The translations under genes were made by a program, and so were the position numbers. From Dyella sp. S184 (GTDB lineage: Bacteria; Pseudomonadota; Gammaproteobacteria; Xanthomonadales; Rhodanobacteraceae): DNA of 64,000 bases. The notes under the pieces are model-generated. The model ran no database searches. It worked only from the letters and a program-made list of their open reading frames with translations, and was not told the origin of the DNA. The stretch spans positions 42,799 through 106,798 of the forward strand of contig NZ_LMUE01000003.1 of assembly GCF_009766065.1 (NCBI RefSeq), in the 5' to 3' direction. Below, one piece after another: positions 7,064 through 16,015 of this stretch (position 1 is the first letter of the stretch; each line of letters starts with the position of its first letter).

Positions 7064-9214
7064 ATGCGCCGCTTGCTTCCAACCATGCCGCTCGACGTTA
7101 TATGGAAGGCTATCGGGCTCGCCGTCCTGGTATTCGCTTGCTGCGCCTATTCGCTGGCGTCGGCGCGCGCGACTGGCAGCGCGACCTCATTGTGGATAGC
7201 CAATGGCATCCTCGTGGGCGCCCTTGTTCGCCTGCAAACGCGCCACTGGTACATGTATTTGCTGTTTGGTTTGGCGGGAAATGCCGGAGCCCGGTTCCTG
7301 CTGCATGACTCGCTATTCGTATCGCTGGGCCTAGCGATGGCCAACACCCTCGAGATCCTGATCGTAAGCGGAGCCGTACGCCGGCAGTTTCCGGAAATCA
7401 CCAGCAATACACCGTATCTGGAATTGGGTCGGGTGGCCCTGACGAGCACGCTCATCGCGTGTGCGCTGTCTGCGTTATTCGCCGGATTTTTAGCACATGC
7501 AATACAAGGTGCTCCGCTGTTCACCTACATCAACGGTTGGTACCGCGCTCACGTGCTCGGCATGGTGATCACGGCGACGATGACGGTCGTGGCCCTCACC
7601 GAAAAGTGGAAGCTTCTGGGAGTACCTGGCAAGCGGTGGCCATTCCTACGCGATATGGCCTTGATGACGGGTACGACGCTCGCTGTGTTCGCGCAGTCGC
7701 GATATCCATTGCTATTTTTGGTATACCCACCGCTGCTGCTGGTAGTGTTCCGGCATCGCTTCGCAGGTTTGGTGTTGGGCATAGCGCTGGTTGCCGCGAT
7801 TGCCTCCAGCGCAACAGCTTGGGGAGTAGGGCCCTTCGAACTGGTTGTTAACGGATCGCGAACCGACCGAGCTCTCCTGGCCCAACTATTCATCGGTGCG
7901 GCCTGTCTAATCACCGTGCCATTGGCCTTGATTCTTGCCGAGCGCCGGCAGTTGGCGATTCGAGTTCGTGAGAGTGAGCTTCGATACCGGATCCTCGCCG
8001 ACTATGCCGGCGATCTGGTGATGCGCATCAAACCTGATGGCCAGCGATCCTACGTATCGCCTTCCATCAAGGATCGGCTCGGCTGGGAAGTCGAAGAGTT
8101 CATGGAGCCGCGCCCAGATCTGATCCACCCCGACGACCGCGAACGTGTGGCCAAGGCTGTCACCGATCTCCATGAAAAAGCTGGTTCAGCGATCACCACG
8201 TATCGGATACGTCACAAGAATGGACATTACGTCTGGTTTGAAGCCTTGGCGCGGCTGGTGCCAAGCCCCGAAGTAGAGGGTGTCATGGAGATCATCTACA
8301 CCGCACGGGACGTCACTCAACGAGTGCTGACAGAGCAGGCGCTGGCTGACAGCGAGCGGCGACTTCGTACGATCACGGATAACATACCGGCGGTTATTGC
8401 CCATGTGGATGCGTCTGAACGTTACACGTTCGTCAATGCCTACGTTCAGCATGTTTCGGGTGAAGACTCGACACAGATGATCGGAAAGACCATGCGTGAA
8501 GTCCGCGGCGATCTAATCTATCGTGGCCTTCAGGGACATATCGCGACGGCTTTGGGCGGCAATGCCGTCACGTTTGAGTACGAGGCTGACTACAGAGGAA
8601 AGCACACATATTTCCAGACTAACTTCGTGCCGGATCAAGACCAGGGAGGACATGTAAGTGGTGTCTATGCGTTGACTACGGATATCACGCACATCAAGGA
8701 AGTGGAGCAGGAACTGATAAAACTGGCACGCTTTGATACGTTGACCGGCCTTGCCAACCGGCGCTACTTCGATGAACACATAGCGGCTGTGATGTTGCGT
8801 AAATATCGCCAGCGATCACCCATTCTCCTGATGATGATTGATGTCGACCATTTCAAGCGCGTCAACGATTCGTGGGGCCATGGAGTCGGCGATGAAGTAC
8901 TCAGGGATGTCAGTCAACGCGTTCAGTCCTGCCTTCGCAGGAGTGATCTGGTGGCGCGTATTGGTGGCGACGAGTTCGTTGTTCTCGTTGAGGATATTGA
9001 AGCGCCATCCGTTGGAGAAGGGTTGGCCCGTAAAATATGGACGGCAATGCAGCCAGAAATCGTCGTAGGAACGGTTCGCTTGCGGATCACGTTGAGCATA
9101 GGTATAGCGTTTTGCCAGAACATCGCGTCGCCCGATGCGGTCATGCAGCTCGCAGATGCTGAGTTATACAAAGCCAAAGCCGATGGACGCAATACCTACC
9201 ATATGGCGGCGTAG
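7064..9214 (+). CDS. MASE1-PAS-PAS-GGDEF membrane diguanylate cyclase
   Basis: About 716 residues. The N-terminal 290 or so residues form a MASE1 sensor with roughly eight membrane helices and the typical LWIANGILVG segment. Two PAS domains follow: the first with YRILADYAGDLVMRI and a PAC-like region (YRIRHKNGHYVWFEA), the second beginning LRTITDNIPAVIAHVD. The C-terminal GGDEF domain has an intact GGDEF (634-638) and an RxxD inhibitory site (RRSD) five residues before it, so it should make c-di-GMP with product inhibition. There is no EAL domain. I chose ATG 7064 because AGGACGG lies 6 bp upstream. The GTG at 6944 is an alternative. A terminator-like hairpin follows the stop. Confidence 0.92.
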   Translation: MRRLLPTMPLDVIWKAIGLAVLVFACCAYSLASARATGSATSLWIANGILVGALVRLQTRHWYMYLLFGLAGNAGARFLLHDSLFVSLGLAMANTLEILIVSGAVRRQFPEITSNTPYLELGRVALTSTLIACALSALFAGFLAHAIQGAPLFTYINGWYRAHVLGMVITATMTVVALTEKWKLLGVPGKRWPFLRDMALMTGTTLAVFAQSRYPLLFLVYPPLLLVVFRHRFAGLVLGIALVAAIASSATAWGVGPFELVVNGSRTDRALLAQLFIGAACLITVPLALILAERRQLAIRVRESELRYRILADYAGDLVMRIKPDGQRSYVSPSIKDRLGWEVEEFMEPRPDLIHPDDRERVAKAVTDLHEKAGSAITTYRIRHKNGHYVWFEALARLVPSPEVEGVMEIIYTARDVTQRVLTEQALADSERRLRTITDNIPAVIAHVDASERYTFVNAYVQHVSGEDSTQMIGKTMREVRGDLIYRGLQGHIATALGGNAVTFEYEADYRGKHTYFQTNFVPDQDQGGHVSGVYALTTDITHIKEVEQELIKLARFDTLTGLANRRYFDEHIAAVMLRKYRQRSPILLMMIDVDHFKRVNDSWGHGVGDEVLRDVSQRVQSCLRRSDLVARIGGDEFVVLVEDIEAPSVGEGLARKIWTAMQPEIVVGTVRLRITLSIGIAFCQNIASPDAVMQLADAELYKAKADGRNTYHMAA

Positions 9215-9215
9215 C

Positions 9216-9238
9216 GCGGCGTACCTCGCCGCTTTCTC
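9216..9238 (+). terminator. rho-independent terminator of the MASE1 cyclase gene
   Basis: GCGGCG (9216-9221), loop TACCT, CGCCGC (9227-9232), then TTTCTC. It sits directly after the stop at 9214. Confidence 0.6.
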
Positions 9239-9385
9239 ACGGGAATGCCCATTGCTGGTATCCGGGTGCGCTTCTCGCAATCGCGAAGTGCCACATTTGC
9301 TCGAAAGATAATTGCGCAACGCACACTTGTTGAGCGGGCCCGTTGGACGTTAACGATTTAGATGCGCCTTCAGAGATGAGTTTAT

Positions 9386-10144
9386 ATGCACCCGACATGG
9401 TCTTTGCTGGTATTGATCCTTGCATCGTTCGCTGCCGGAGTGCAGAACGCATTGGCCGGAGGGGGATCCTTTCTTACCTTTCCGGCGCTGTTGTTCGCTG
9501 GCCTTGATCCGCGCGCGGCAAATATCGCCTCCACCATCGCACTGTTTCCAGGCCAGGTGACTACGGGACTAGCCGGGCGCTCGGACGTTGCGGGTGCTGA
9601 AGGCTTATCGTTCCGCATGCTGCTTTGGATCAGCCTGGTCGGTGGCGCGTTTGGGGCTGTGTTACTACTAGTGACGCCGGTCAGCGTGTTTACTCGGCTC
9701 GTACCGTACCTCGTGTTGTTTGCCACGATCGTATTCGCCTGGGGTAGCTTTTTCAGAAAGCCGCCTCGCAAAGGCGCCAAACAGGCATTGGGCAGAAACT
9801 CTGCGATGGTTGTGCAGTTCTGCATCGCCATCTATGGCGGCTATTTCGGTGGTGGCATCGGCATTCTGATGTTGGCAGCGCTCACCGCGGCGGGCCTGGG
9901 CTTGCGTGTAGCTGGTGCAACCAAGAACGTGTTGGCGGGGGTGATGAATGCCTCAGCAGTGGTGATCTTCATGGTGCAGGCTCGCGTGCTTCCCTGGTCG
10001 TTGATCGCCTGCGTGGCTGTCCCTGCGATCGTTGGTGGTCAGATTGGCGCCCACTTATTGCACAGGATCAACGAGAAGGTGCTACGCATCGCTATCGTCT
10101 GTATCGGTGTGGCGCTGACAGTGGGTTTGTTCGTGATGAAATAG
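9386..10144 (+). CDS. TSUP (TauE/SafE) family anion exporter
   Basis: A 252-residue inner-membrane protein with about eight hydrophobic segments in two halves. The glycine-rich family signature occurs in both repeats: NALAGGGSFLTFPAL near residue 22, and GGYFGGGIGILMLAAL near residue 150. TSUP proteins move sulfite, sulfonates or other small organic anions across the membrane. The substrate cannot be read from sequence. It stands alone, with a terminator-like hairpin of the cyclase gene before it and a convergent MarR gene after it. Confidence 0.88.
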   Translation: MHPTWSLLVLILASFAAGVQNALAGGGSFLTFPALLFAGLDPRAANIASTIALFPGQVTTGLAGRSDVAGAEGLSFRMLLWISLVGGAFGAVLLLVTPVSVFTRLVPYLVLFATIVFAWGSFFRKPPRKGAKQALGRNSAMVVQFCIAIYGGYFGGGIGILMLAALTAAGLGLRVAGATKNVLAGVMNASAVVIFMVQARVLPWSLIACVAVPAIVGGQIGAHLLHRINEKVLRIAIVCIGVALTVGLFVMK

Positions 10145-10145
10145 G

Positions 10146-10162
10146 CGGTTTAAGTGAAACCG
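10146..10162. terminator. small bidirectional hairpin between convergent genes
   Basis: CGGTTT (10146-10151), loop AAGTG, AAACCG (10157-10162). It lies between the stop of the TSUP gene and the stop of the MarR gene. The stem is short, so this is only a probable terminator. Confidence 0.35.
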
Positions 10163-10172
10163 GAATCCTTTC

Positions 10173-10613
10173 CTAATGCTCGCTGCTATTGATTCGCTCC
10201 AGGATGCGGCGAAGGTGTGCAAGGTCGGTCTTGGAAAGATGCTGGACAGCGGTTGGTGCATCGTCGTGCACGGTGCGTTGTACCAATTCGAGGAGCCGCC
10301 GACCCGAGGGCGTGAGCGACACCAGTTTCGCGCGTCGGTTGTCCGGGTGGGGATTGCGTTCGACCAGACCGCGATCTTCAAGATCGTTCACGGCTACCGT
10401 GGTGGCGGGTGCATCGCTGCTGGTCATATAGGCCAACTGCTTCAAGGTCTTCGGCTCATCCAGCAGGCGCCACAGCAGGCGTGCACGGCTGAAGGGCAGG
10501 CCGGTGGCATCGCTGACTTTTCGGCGCCATTCACCGCGGGTTTCCCATACCAAGTCGACCATCATCTGCCAGATGCGATCGGCTTCGGTGCCGCTGTTAG
10601 TGTGACCGATCAT
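10173..10613 (-). CDS. MarR family transcriptional regulator
   Basis: A 146-residue winged-helix regulator. The recognition region reads LAYMTSSDAPATTVAVNDLEDRGLVERNPHPDNRRAKLVSLTPSG in the usual order, with the family DxR wing signature (DNRRAK). Its ATG overlaps the stop of the upstream MFS gene by four bases (ATGA at 10610-10613), so the two are one transcript and are translationally coupled. MarR proteins usually repress such an exporter operon until a phenolic or hydrophobic ligand binds. The operator is probably the palindrome at the MFS start (12042-12057). Confidence 0.9.
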   Translation of the reverse strand: MIGHTNSGTEADRIWQMMVDLVWETRGEWRRKVSDATGLPFSRARLLWRLLDEPKTLKQLAYMTSSDAPATTVAVNDLEDRGLVERNPHPDNRRAKLVSLTPSGRRLLELVQRTVHDDAPTAVQHLSKTDLAHLRRILERINSSEH

Positions 10614-12052
10614 GCAGTCGCTCCGGCCGATGTTTCCTCCAGCAGGTGTGCCGCGTGGCGGGTGGTGTCACGCGCCCAGCGTGTGTTGGACAACCACGCC
10701 AGCAACAACACGGTAACGCCGCCGCCCGTGATCAGCCACCAGAACGGATGCGAGGCCTCGGCGAAACCGCTATGAATGTGCGCGCCCAGGATGGTGCCCG
10801 CAAGGGCGACGCCGAGCGATGCGCCAATCTGTCTGCTGGTGGAGGCAACCGCCGCGGCGAGACCCGCCTGTGCTTTAGGCATCCCGGACACAGCCGTGTT
10901 GGTAATGGGCGCATTCACCATGCCGAAACCGATCCCGAAAATCACATAGGTCAACAACAATAGTGGCAACGGTGTCGTGGCCGTTAGCTGCGTCATCATC
11001 AACGCGCTGACGACCGTGGCTGTACCGGAAGCCAGCAACGAGGGGCGTGTGCCGTACGTGCCGACCCATCGCCCGGAGAGCGGCGAACAGAGCATCGTCG
11101 CCAAGGCGAGCGGCAAGGTGCACAAACCGGTATGGAAGGCCGAAAGACCGCGCACTTCCTGCAAGTACAACGCATTGAGGAACAGGAAGCCGGAAAACGC
11201 CGAGAAACTGCATACGGCGATCAATGTTGCGCTGCTGAAGGGCGCACTGCGAAAGAACCGCACGTCGATCAATGGTTCGTGGCGCCGAGGTTCGTAGACA
11301 AGCAACGCGATCAGCGCAAGCGCTGCGGCGACGAACAGGCCGATGATCGTTGTCGAGTCCCAGCCGTCGTGGGGACCTTCGATCACCGCATAAGTCACCG
11401 TAGCAAGGATGACAAACACCAACAGTTGCCCAATCGGATCGACGCGACGCGGATGCGGTGCCTTGGACTCGGGAATGAAGCGCGCGGCGAGCAGCATCGC
11501 CGCGGCACCGATGGGCAAGTTCACCCAGAAGATGGAGCGCCAGCCGATGCTTTCGGTGAGCGCACCGCCGATCACGGGGCCCAGCGCCATTGCCACGCCG
11601 GCGACCGCACCCCAGACACCGATGGCACGTGCGCGTGCTTTTGGTTCGTGGAACGTGTTGGCGATGATCGACATGGCGACCGGATTGAGCATCGTCGCCC
11701 CCAGCGCCTGCAGAATGCGAAACGCGATCAGGCTATGAATGTCCGAGGCAATGCTGCACAGCAGCGAACCCAGCATGAACAGCGCCATGCCTGTCTGGAA
11801 CACACGACGACGCCCGAAGCGGTCGGCCATCGACCCGGCCAGCATCAGCAGGCTAGCCACCACCATGGTGTAGGCATCGATCACCCACTGCAGCCCCGAT
11901 ATCGACGCGGCGAGATCGTGCCGGATCGAAGGCAGCGCGACGTTGACGATGGTGACATCCATCGCAACCATCAACAGGCTGAGGCAGCAAATACCGAGAA
12001 TAAGGTTGGGATGGGTCTGGGCCCGCCCGGTGTTGACAATAGTTGTATTCAT
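10610..12052 (-). CDS. DHA2 (EmrB/QacA-type) MFS multidrug exporter
   Basis: A 480-residue transporter with about 14 membrane segments. It has motif A (DRFGRRRVFQTG, about residue 65) and the DHA2 pattern SGLQWVIDAYTM in the first loop, as in EmrB-type drug/proton antiporters. No EmrA-like adaptor gene is adjacent. The start at 12052 (MNTTIVN) is favoured over a TTG at 12073. No Shine-Dalgarno sequence is visible, because the region is occupied by a palindrome that overlaps the start codon. Translation may therefore be leaderless or weak. It is co-transcribed with the MarR gene. Confidence 0.9.
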   Translation of the reverse strand: MNTTIVNTGRAQTHPNLILGICCLSLLMVAMDVTIVNVALPSIRHDLAASISGLQWVIDAYTMVVASLLMLAGSMADRFGRRRVFQTGMALFMLGSLLCSIASDIHSLIAFRILQALGATMLNPVAMSIIANTFHEPKARARAIGVWGAVAGVAMALGPVIGGALTESIGWRSIFWVNLPIGAAAMLLAARFIPESKAPHPRRVDPIGQLLVFVILATVTYAVIEGPHDGWDSTTIIGLFVAAALALIALLVYEPRRHEPLIDVRFFRSAPFSSATLIAVCSFSAFSGFLFLNALYLQEVRGLSAFHTGLCTLPLALATMLCSPLSGRWVGTYGTRPSLLASGTATVVSALMMTQLTATTPLPLLLLTYVIFGIGFGMVNAPITNTAVSGMPKAQAGLAAAVASTSRQIGASLGVALAGTILGAHIHSGFAEASHPFWWLITGGGVTVLLLAWLSNTRWARDTTRHAAHLLEETSAGATA

Positions 12053-12057
12053 ACAAC
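12042..12057. promoter_or_regulatory. MarR-type operator overlapping the MFS start codon
   Basis: GTTGTAT (12042-12048), two bases, ATACAAC (12051-12057) form a perfect 7-bp inverted repeat that includes the MFS start codon. A related TTGTTAATTCACAA-type dyad lies just upstream, at about 12060-12074 on the opposite strand. AT-rich TTGT/ACAA dyads are typical MarR targets, and the regulator gene is in the same operon. Confidence 0.55.
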
Positions 12058-12413
12058 AATTGTGAATTAACAACTATAAACCGTCAAGTGGTCTCTGCGT
12101 TGTCATGCACATGAACTCATTGATGGCGGCATACGCAGGTGGTCATCAATGTACTGATCAACCATGCCCACAAGCTCTCTCGGGAGCTCTACAGGTTACT
12201 GACCTCGGATCGCAGCAAGGAGATCGCCGACCGCCGGTGCTTCATTCTGGCGACAGACATCCAGTGCGGGTACTGGTTGGGAGTGAACAGTGTGTCGGTT
12301 TGAGCTGGTCACCTAAGCTGGTTGATGCTGGCGCTTTCGCCGGTTCTGGAAAAACCGTTGTCAACCAGCAACAGCTCTCGACGTGCGTGACGTCGAGAGC
12401 TATGCCTTGTGAT
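12053..12413 (+). other. intergenic region with a low-confidence 54-codon frame
   Basis: It holds the MFS operator at its left end and a strong hairpin at 12373-12401. A plus-strand GTG frame at 12139-12303 translates to a protein-like 54 residues (helical LSRELYRLLTSDRSKEIADRR, then FILATDIQCGYWLG is a split of it) but has no ribosome binding site and no recognised family. It could be a gene remnant. Confidence 0.25.
12373..12401. terminator. strong 12-bp hairpin after the monooxygenase gene
   Basis: AGCTCTCGACGT (12373-12384), a 5-base loop, and its perfect complement (12390-12401). It lies 13 bp past the stop of the minus-strand monooxygenase gene. No U tract follows on the minus strand, so it may act as a transcript-end stabiliser or a protein-binding dyad rather than a classical terminator. 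Confidence 0.5.
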
Positions 12414-13631
12414 TTAAATAGGTAGAGGGTTTTGAGCCATGCGCTGCTGTCCGGTTAAAGCAGCTTCGCGAACAACATCGAAGCCGTAACTCAACATCGC
12501 GTTTTCGTAGGATGCAAGCGCGTCCTGAAGAGCCGTTGCGCCCATAGCAGCGCGCTTCAAAGCACGTCCCAGTGTCACGCCATCACGCATGGCCACGTTG
12601 GCGCCGCGCCCAAGCGTTGGCGTCATCCCATGAATGGCATCGCCCAACAGCGTGACATTGACGGGTGCATCGAGCGAACACGGAATGCTCGTATACATTT
12701 CCACCAGGAAGAACGAGGTGGGATCGCCATGACGAAGCATGCGCGCGGCGTGTTCGGGCCATTGAGCGATGGTCTCTAGAGCGATCTCTCGAAGCTGGCT
12801 GCTGGATGCTATACGCAATGCGGGGAGATCTTTGGGGAAAAACTCAGGGCGACCGCCGACAATAGACACGAGATAGTCGTCCCGCTGTTTAAGTTCGACG
12901 TTGGCAATCTTCCCCGCCTGATCAGGTGGGACGGGAAATTGAACCGAGCCCATGCCCAAGAAGACTTTCCGTTCGTCCATGGCCACGGTGAAGATGTCGC
13001 CTAGCGTTTCGGCTGGAACGATGTCTTTGGCGGCTTGAACCGGAATGCGACCATAGATGGCGATGACGCCAGAGTTCATCGTCTCGGCATGTGGAGCACG
13101 CTGCTCACGTACAGTCGAGCGAATGCCATCTGCACCGACGAGCACGTCACCTTCGGCTTTAGTGCCGTCCTCGAAATACGCGACGACACCACCGGCGTGC
13201 TCTTCGTAACGTACGAGACGTTTGCCGAATTGGATGCGATCTTCCACGCCGGCTAGCAGGATTTGACGCAACGTGGCGCGATCGACGTTGAAGTGCTCGG
13301 GCTCACCCTCGTGTGGTGGCCAGACATCCTTACCAAGATCGTCATCGGTAAAAAGACGTTTCACCACCGACAAATCGGGTTTCAGGATGGTGGTGTAAGG
13401 TGCTGTGCGTTGAGAGGTTGCATTGAACACCGCACACAGTTCAGGCGTGAGGACTTCACGCGCCGAATTGATGGCATCGCCATCCAGATGCAAACGATAA
13501 CCCTGGGGGCGATCCCAAGGGCTTTTGTCACGCTCGAAGATTTGGAATTCGATCCCTGCGCTGCGCAGGGATTGGGCCAAAGTGAGGCCGCCAAGACCAG
13601 CACCGATGATCAGAACATTGAGAGTAGGCAT
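12414..13631 (-). CDS. FAD-dependent aromatic-type monooxygenase
   Basis: A 405-residue flavoprotein of the PHBH-fold class A monooxygenases. It has a GxGxxG Rossmann motif at the start (LIIGAGLGGLTLAQSL), the DG motif in the middle (DVLVGADGIRS) and the GD motif near the C-terminus (LLGDAIHGMTP), followed by the GRGANVAMRDG segment. These bind FAD and NAD(P)H. The enzyme should hydroxylate or epoxidise an aromatic or polyketide-like substrate that sequence does not reveal. ATG 13631 is chosen because AAGG lies 8 bp upstream. The next in-frame ATG upstream is poorer. It is monocistronic, with a strong hairpin downstream. Confidence 0.88.
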   Translation of the reverse strand: MPTLNVLIIGAGLGGLTLAQSLRSAGIEFQIFERDKSPWDRPQGYRLHLDGDAINSAREVLTPELCAVFNATSQRTAPYTTILKPDLSVVKRLFTDDDLGKDVWPPHEGEPEHFNVDRATLRQILLAGVEDRIQFGKRLVRYEEHAGGVVAYFEDGTKAEGDVLVGADGIRSTVREQRAPHAETMNSGVIAIYGRIPVQAAKDIVPAETLGDIFTVAMDERKVFLGMGSVQFPVPPDQAGKIANVELKQRDDYLVSIVGGRPEFFPKDLPALRIASSSQLREIALETIAQWPEHAARMLRHGDPTSFFLVEMYTSIPCSLDAPVNVTLLGDAIHGMTPTLGRGANVAMRDGVTLGRALKRAAMGATALQDALASYENAMLSYGFDVVREAALTGQQRMAQNPLPI

Positions 13632-13963
13632 AGTCGTCCCTTCCATTCACATGGTAAGAGACGCACCGGCGGCCTATCTCTGGATAAAGAGGGAAGGCAC
13701 TTGCACGGACGCTTGGTCTGCGTCGCCTAGACTACCGACCAGGCAGTGACTTTTGCGCGTCGGAGTGCACATGATCCAACCCGAATTTGTGCGCTGTCAA
13801 TATGGCCGCCTATCGAGAGCGAATGAAATATTCAGGTTTCGCCCGATGTGTCGCTAGCGTTGCAACAAGCACGCTTGCCGACAAAAGAACCGTTCTTGTC
13901 AAGTGAAAGCGGAGCGGATCACCTTCATACCAACGCGCTGAACCAAGCTTTAGAGTCGCTCCA
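13632..13963. other. intergenic region, nothing recognised
   Basis: About 330 bases between the monooxygenase start and the stop of the DoxX-like gene. It should contain the monooxygenase promoter. Open frames here lack starts with ribosome binding sites. Confidence 0.4.
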
Positions 13964-14728
13964 CTAGCGACGTGGCCGCGCCAGCGAGTCCGCCACAACC
14001 CAGGCGGTGCCGATCAGGGCGATATTCACCGCGTTCTCACTCAATATCCAATGGCTGGAGGGATTGGCCACCAGCATCGGCCCGTGTACCAGCAGGGTGA
14101 AGGACGCGTACATGGCTGTCAGTAGGATCGCGGCAAGGCGTGCCCGCACACCCGTAAGGATCGCAACACCTGCTGCGATATGGCCAAGCCCAGTCGCATA
14201 AGCCCAGAACTCTTGCGAAGGTGGCAGCCATTTGGGTACCAGTGGAGCGGTGAGGTTCATATAAGCAAAATGCGCTCCGCCGAATATCAGCGCACAAACT
14301 CCGAACGCGAGTTGACCCAGCCGCGTGAGGCGTACTGCCAGGTGCGCATCGATCCTGGCGTTGGCGGCGTAGACGATCAACCCGCCTGCCGCGATCGCGA
14401 CCTGCTCTGCAAGGACCTCGTACGTGCCGTATTCGGTGAAATGGCCGAGCGCGGCGTAACCGTTCATCAGGATGATGACAATGAGTGTGTAGTAAGCGGT
14501 AAGCGCCGCAGCGCCCCAGGCCACGGTGCGGCGCCACTCGACGGCAGCGCCAGCGACGAGCATGAACGCAGCGATGGCATAGGCCAGGGCAGTGCGGTAG
14601 GGAAAGTCCTTGGGCACCGGCTGTCCCGTGTCGAAGGTTCCCCACGCCAGGCAGAGCATGGCAATCGCCATTACGCCAAGGCCATAGATGCGCCAGCCGA
14701 AGACTAGTGTTGTTTTTTCCGTAGTCAT
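13964..14728 (-). CDS. DoxX-like integral membrane protein
   Basis: A 254-residue membrane protein with about seven hydrophobic helices. The C-terminal half (GLGHIAAGVAILTGVRARLAA, a split of the helix pair, followed by a Trp/Asn-rich end) matches the DoxX/DoxD-like pattern of small redox-associated membrane proteins, often induced by oxidative stress or linked to quinone chemistry. ATG 14728 is preferred because AGGTGG precedes it by a suitable distance. An upstream in-frame ATG at 14830 adds 34 hydrophilic residues without a ribosome binding site. It is not in an obvious operon. The function is unassigned. Confidence 0.65.
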   Translation of the reverse strand: MTTEKTTLVFGWRIYGLGVMAIAMLCLAWGTFDTGQPVPKDFPYRTALAYAIAAFMLVAGAAVEWRRTVAWGAAALTAYYTLIVIILMNGYAALGHFTEYGTYEVLAEQVAIAAGGLIVYAANARIDAHLAVRLTRLGQLAFGVCALIFGGAHFAYMNLTAPLVPKWLPPSQEFWAYATGLGHIAAGVAILTGVRARLAAILLTAMYASFTLLVHGPMLVANPSSHWILSENAVNIALIGTAWVVADSLARPRR

Positions 14729-15026
14729 GACTTTCCACCTTTCAATGGCGAGTGCGTGGCCAGTGTGCTGCAAACACGGGTAGCGGGCGTTCCAAGCTTG
14801 CCGTTCTGATGCACTCTCCGCAATGTCCACTAATTAACTAAACGATAGAGCCAATCGCAAGTCTCAAGGGGCGGAGTCTAGACATCGATGCATCATCCCG
14901 CGAATCGTGCCCCTGATTGCTGACAGATGCTGTCAGCAATGGCGACGGTGGGTCGGCCCGCATAGTGGGTTTCGTCTGGATCTGCGGGCATCATGTGCGC
15001 ACTGTTCTCCCGCCGTGGCTGCGCTC

Positions 15027-15911
15027 ATGTCATCACGTTCCACCCTTGCTCTGGTCGCGCTCGCGGTCGGCATGCTGTTGATCAGTATGGTCTCGTACCA
15101 GTGTGGTGCATCGCTGGCCAAGCACCTGTTCCCGCAGGTCGGCGCGCAGGGCGCTACCGCCTATCGGCTGGGGCTCAGCGCACTGATCCTGTTGCTATGG
15201 CGGCGGCCGTGGCGCCGGTTGGTCAACCAGCGTGACTGGCGCGCGCTCTGGGGCTATGGCCTCTCGATGGGTGCGATGAACATGGTGTTCTATATGTCGC
15301 TGCGCACGATCCCGCTAGGCATCGCGGTAGCGTTGGAATTCACCGGGCCGCTGGCGTTGGCACTATTCGGCTCGCGCCGATTGCTCGACTTCGTCTGGAT
15401 CGCACTGGTGGTGGCCGGGCTGGCCCTGTTGTTGCCGCTGCGCCAGCAGGTGCATGCACTCGATCCGGTTGGCGTGATGTACGCGTTGGCTGCTGGCGTG
15501 GGCTGGGCGCTGTACATCGTGCTGGGAAAGAAGGCCGGGGCAGCCTACGGCGCGGACGCGGTGACGCTGGGCACCTCGATCGGCGCCTTGCTGGCGATCC
15601 CGTTTGGCGTCGTGCACGCCGGCAGTGCACTGCTGTCGCCGGCGCTGTTGCCGTATGCCCTGGGTGTGGCGGTACTAAGCTCAGCGCTGCCATATTCGCT
15701 GGAGATGGTCGCGCTGACCCGGTTGCCGGCACGCACGTTCAGCACCTTGTTGAGCTTGGAGCCGGCCATCGCAGCGTTAGCCGGCGTGGCGTTGCTGGGC
15801 GAACGGCTCAGCCTGCTGCAGTGGCTGGCCATCGTGACGATCATCGTGGCGGCGGCGGGTACCGCGTTGAGCGTGCGTCGGCCCATGCTGGCTGAGCCGC
15901 TGGCGAACTGA
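15027..15911 (+). CDS. EamA/RhtA-type amino-acid or metabolite exporter
   Basis: A 294-residue inner-membrane protein with ten predicted helices, formed by two EamA repeats. The first begins after the N-terminal helix (SYQCGASLAKHLF) and contains the GLSMGAMNMVFYMSL and IPLGIAVALEFTGPLAL segments. These strongly resemble RhtA, the threonine/homoserine exporter. The second repeat ends in LGERLSLLQWLAI, a common EamA finish. ATG 15027 starts just before the first helix. The 40 residues upstream in this frame are Cys- and Arg-rich and unlikely to be translated. The region 14729-15026 before it holds only the two divergent promoters. Confidence 0.85.
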   Translation: MSSRSTLALVALAVGMLLISMVSYQCGASLAKHLFPQVGAQGATAYRLGLSALILLLWRRPWRRLVNQRDWRALWGYGLSMGAMNMVFYMSLRTIPLGIAVALEFTGPLALALFGSRRLLDFVWIALVVAGLALLLPLRQQVHALDPVGVMYALAAGVGWALYIVLGKKAGAAYGADAVTLGTSIGALLAIPFGVVHAGSALLSPALLPYALGVAVLSSALPYSLEMVALTRLPARTFSTLLSLEPAIAALAGVALLGERLSLLQWLAIVTIIVAAAGTALSVRRPMLAEPLAN

Positions 15912-15949
15912 GAGCCACCAACAAAACGACGCCATTCCTCAGCGCAAAC

Positions 15950-15972
15950 GTCCGCTTGGATCGAAAGCGGAC
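15950..15972. terminator. bidirectional terminator hairpin
   Basis: GTCCGCTT (15950-15957), a 7-base loop, AAGCGGAC (15965-15972). It lies between the convergent EamA and Amt genes. Confidence 0.55.
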
Positions 15973-16015
15973 ATGCGAGCTTGCTGATGCGCTCCCGTCT
16001 TTTCGGTCAACTGCC

